32,337 nt of DNA from NCBI GenBank assembly GCA_000333855.2, contig CM007315.1, forward strand, positions 799,224-831,560, written 5' to 3'. Under the pieces are notes generated by a model that was not told the origin of the DNA, did not search any database, and saw nothing but the letters and a program-made list of their open reading frames with translations. This document shows positions 30,199-32,337 of the stretch, piece by piece. Both the position numbers and the translations under genes were made by a program. Position 1 is the first letter of the stretch. Each line of letters begins with the position of its first letter. This DNA comes from Endotrypanum monterogeii (lineage: Eukaryota; Euglenozoa; Kinetoplastea; Trypanosomatida; Trypanosomatidae).

Positions 30199-32337
30199 AT
30201 ATATAAAGGGGAGGAGGGAGAGGTGGGATACACAAGCTGAGGCGATGGAGGCAGCAGGAAAAAAATATATAAATAAAGGAAAAACTGGTTGGCAACGCAT
30301 TGACAGAATCATACTCGCAATAAAATGAGAAAAGAAACGTCGTGTGCGCGGGCCACCTGCTGAGGTTGAGGAGCACATCTTGCACGCCGTAGCCGCTTGC
30401 CCAGCCATGCAATAACATGTGATGCGTCGCGTCACGTTGTTCTTGTTAAGGAGGAGTGGGAGGGGGGATTCACAGTGGTTGAGTGCGCTGTCAGCCACAA
30501 CCCTCCCTTACTGTCTGCATCGCGATGCCCGCTTCCCTAGGCGCCCTCCCCCTTAAAGGAGTTGTAGACGTACCCCTGTGGGTGCGAGCTGAGGCATGTT
30601 ACACGCCCCCTCGAGTCGTCGACAATAACACCTCAGACACCGTCGCCGCTTCGGCTTCCACGGAGTGAGTCATCGGTGCTCATGGCGAGTGTATCGTCAA
30701 CATGGGCACTGATCAAATTTATTGAGAAGTGTCAGCGATGCCTATGGAGGGCTGTGCTCATCTCCTTGACATCACCGGATGGGTGAAGTGCGCTGGTCGG
30801 CGCCTGTTGGGGCGAAATCAGCATGCTTCGCCGCGAATGCGAGTCGGGAGCACATATGTCGATGTGAATGAGTGCGAGGTGATACCACAACATGGAGGGG
30901 GGGGGATGTGCAGGATGCAGTCACGGCGGCTTTTGGGTGCTTGTGCGCCTTGCAGGAGACAGTCACAGGTAACATGTTCGAGACCGAGAACACAGCGGTT
31001 CGCAGGGAACGATGGGTAGGGAGAGAATGTGGGGAGCAGACTTGGGGAGGGGGGGGAAGGTGATAGGCCTGAGATATACAGTGTCCATGGTATCCGGTTG
31101 CGGTGCGGAACAGTGCGATGGCACCGCAAAGAGGAGCGGGACCAGGGGGGGGGGGAAGAGCTCAGTGCCTAGATTCAGAGCAGGTGGCGCAAGAGGAGAC
31201 CGATTGCGTGCCATCGACTATCCCCGTCCACTTCTTGACAAGTATGCGTTGTCGTACAGACGGTGATGGTCGTGGTGGGGAAGACGGAGGAGGAGGGACG
31301 GTAACCGACCCTGCCGGCGCGCGCTCGCTTTGCGGTACACACACACACACACGCAGAGACAGGCCCGTGCCCTCCGCTATATCCGTTTCTTTTCTTCATT
31401 TCGATTTTCACGACCGCCGTCGGTCAGGTGAGTCAAACCAACAAAATAAACCCGTCATGATGGGCGAGCGAGGATATCCAGTCCCGTGCAGAACAGAAAG
31501 AGGGATGACACAAGAGGCGGGTGTCTCACTGGGCAGTGATAGTGGAGGGGTGGGGTGTGCGAGGTCAGTTCGTTTTTTTCCGTGGTTCCGGAGGTCGTGG
31601 CAGAGGGAGCAAGAGGAGGAAAGAAACAGGATGGGTTTGTGCTTTGTGCACATGCTGGTTGTATGTACTGCGCACGACTAACGTGCATCAGGGGGACTGC
31701 GGCGCGCATTTTATTTTTTTTTGTCCGCGCGCTCTCGATGATCTCCCGATGAAAAAAAGAAAAAAAACCGAAGGCGTTCAAAAAAAAAAAAAATACACAG
31801 AAGCACACAAACACGCAGAAACAAAAAATCGAAAATGCTGAGGGGGAGATGATAAAAGCCAACAACTAACACAAGTATTTTATATTTTCTTGTTCAATTG
31901 CGGAAAAGGGGGTGCAAAAGTTGCAGTTCTTTTCACGAACCCCCAAAACACGGTACAGAAATTAGTATGTTTTCTCACAGGGATATAGGAGAAAAAAAAA
32001 AGATGGATAAGGGGGGAACAAAATCCGTATATATATGTATATATATGGGTGCGTTCAATTATGTATATTGTGTAAAAAAAATCGGATCCAAGGCGACAAA
32101 GCAGACGAATATGAAGATAGACACTCACACGAGATGAAGGGGGGGGGGGGCACCAGTAATATTGCAGCGATTAAGATGGGGGGAGGGTCGTGTTAGTGGT
32201 GAACAAACGAAGCAGATATTTGAAAGTATATGTGTGTATCAGCACGCAGCGGAGGTACACCCCAACAAAAAACACATCGGATAATCAAAAACAAAAGGGG
32301 GGATAGGCGGGTCGGGGGGGGGGAAAATATACACACA

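Larger units (their letters stand above)
29541..32337. other. Non-coding stretch upstream of member 5
   Basis: About 2.8 kb to the window edge. It holds the long CA microsatellite, the AT palindrome and A/G-runs. From about 30340 to 31420 the sequence is of higher complexity and GC content than other gaps, but no frame on either strand has a convincing start, length or motif. The start of the polycistron or a further gene may lie beyond the edge. Confidence 0.55.

Noticed and set aside
30483..30668. 61-codon plus-strand frame in the GC-richer right end
   Set aside because: It is too short, against gene direction and without recognisable motif or splice context.

Overview
This window is nuclear DNA of a trypanosomatid (kinetoplastid), most likely Trypanosoma or a close relative. 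Eight supported protein genes, none with introns, all lie on the minus strand as one stretch of a directional (polycistronic) gene cluster. Each start codon is preceded on the transcribed strand by a pyrimidine-rich tract and an AG, as expected for spliced-leader trans-splicing. The amino acid permeases have the kinetoplastid AAAP-type signature, and the large receptor resembles the T. brucei RDK1 type. I cannot name the species. Intergenic DNA is long (0.6 to 3.8 kb) and full of (TA)n, (TG)n/(CA)n, A-runs and G-runs.

Layout from low to high coordinates (reverse of transcription). At 1009-2787 and 6359-8068 are two near-identical amino acid permeases. They share a 1733-bp direct repeat that covers most of each CDS and about 100 bp of 3' flank, but their N-termini are unrelated. 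At 11858-15898 is a 1346-residue two-pass receptor-like protein: ectodomain, HAMP-like linker, degenerate class III cyclase-like region, CxxC pair, and a C-terminal kinase fold without the catalytic residues. Between 17952 and 29459 are five small genes (132 to 295 aa) that I do not recognise from any described family. Each encodes one membrane span and a hydrophilic, low-complexity, presumably cytosolic tail.

The most interesting observation is that all five small proteins share a short tail motif, Y-G-x-(A/G)-x-Y followed by Y, I or V, while the rest of their sequences is essentially unalignable. With the receptor pseudokinase next to them, this looks like an undescribed family of single-span adaptor or surface proteins built around a conserved tyrosine motif. 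Phosphorylation, sorting or docking are all possible roles, and the function is inference.

Secondary points are a 67-bp hyper-divergent block inside the otherwise almost identical permease copies, confined to one membrane helix; loss of the HRD and DFG catalytic residues in the receptor kinase; an overlapping upstream ORF in one small gene; and a perfect 42-bp AT palindrome. No tRNA, rRNA, CRISPR array or complete mobile element was seen.
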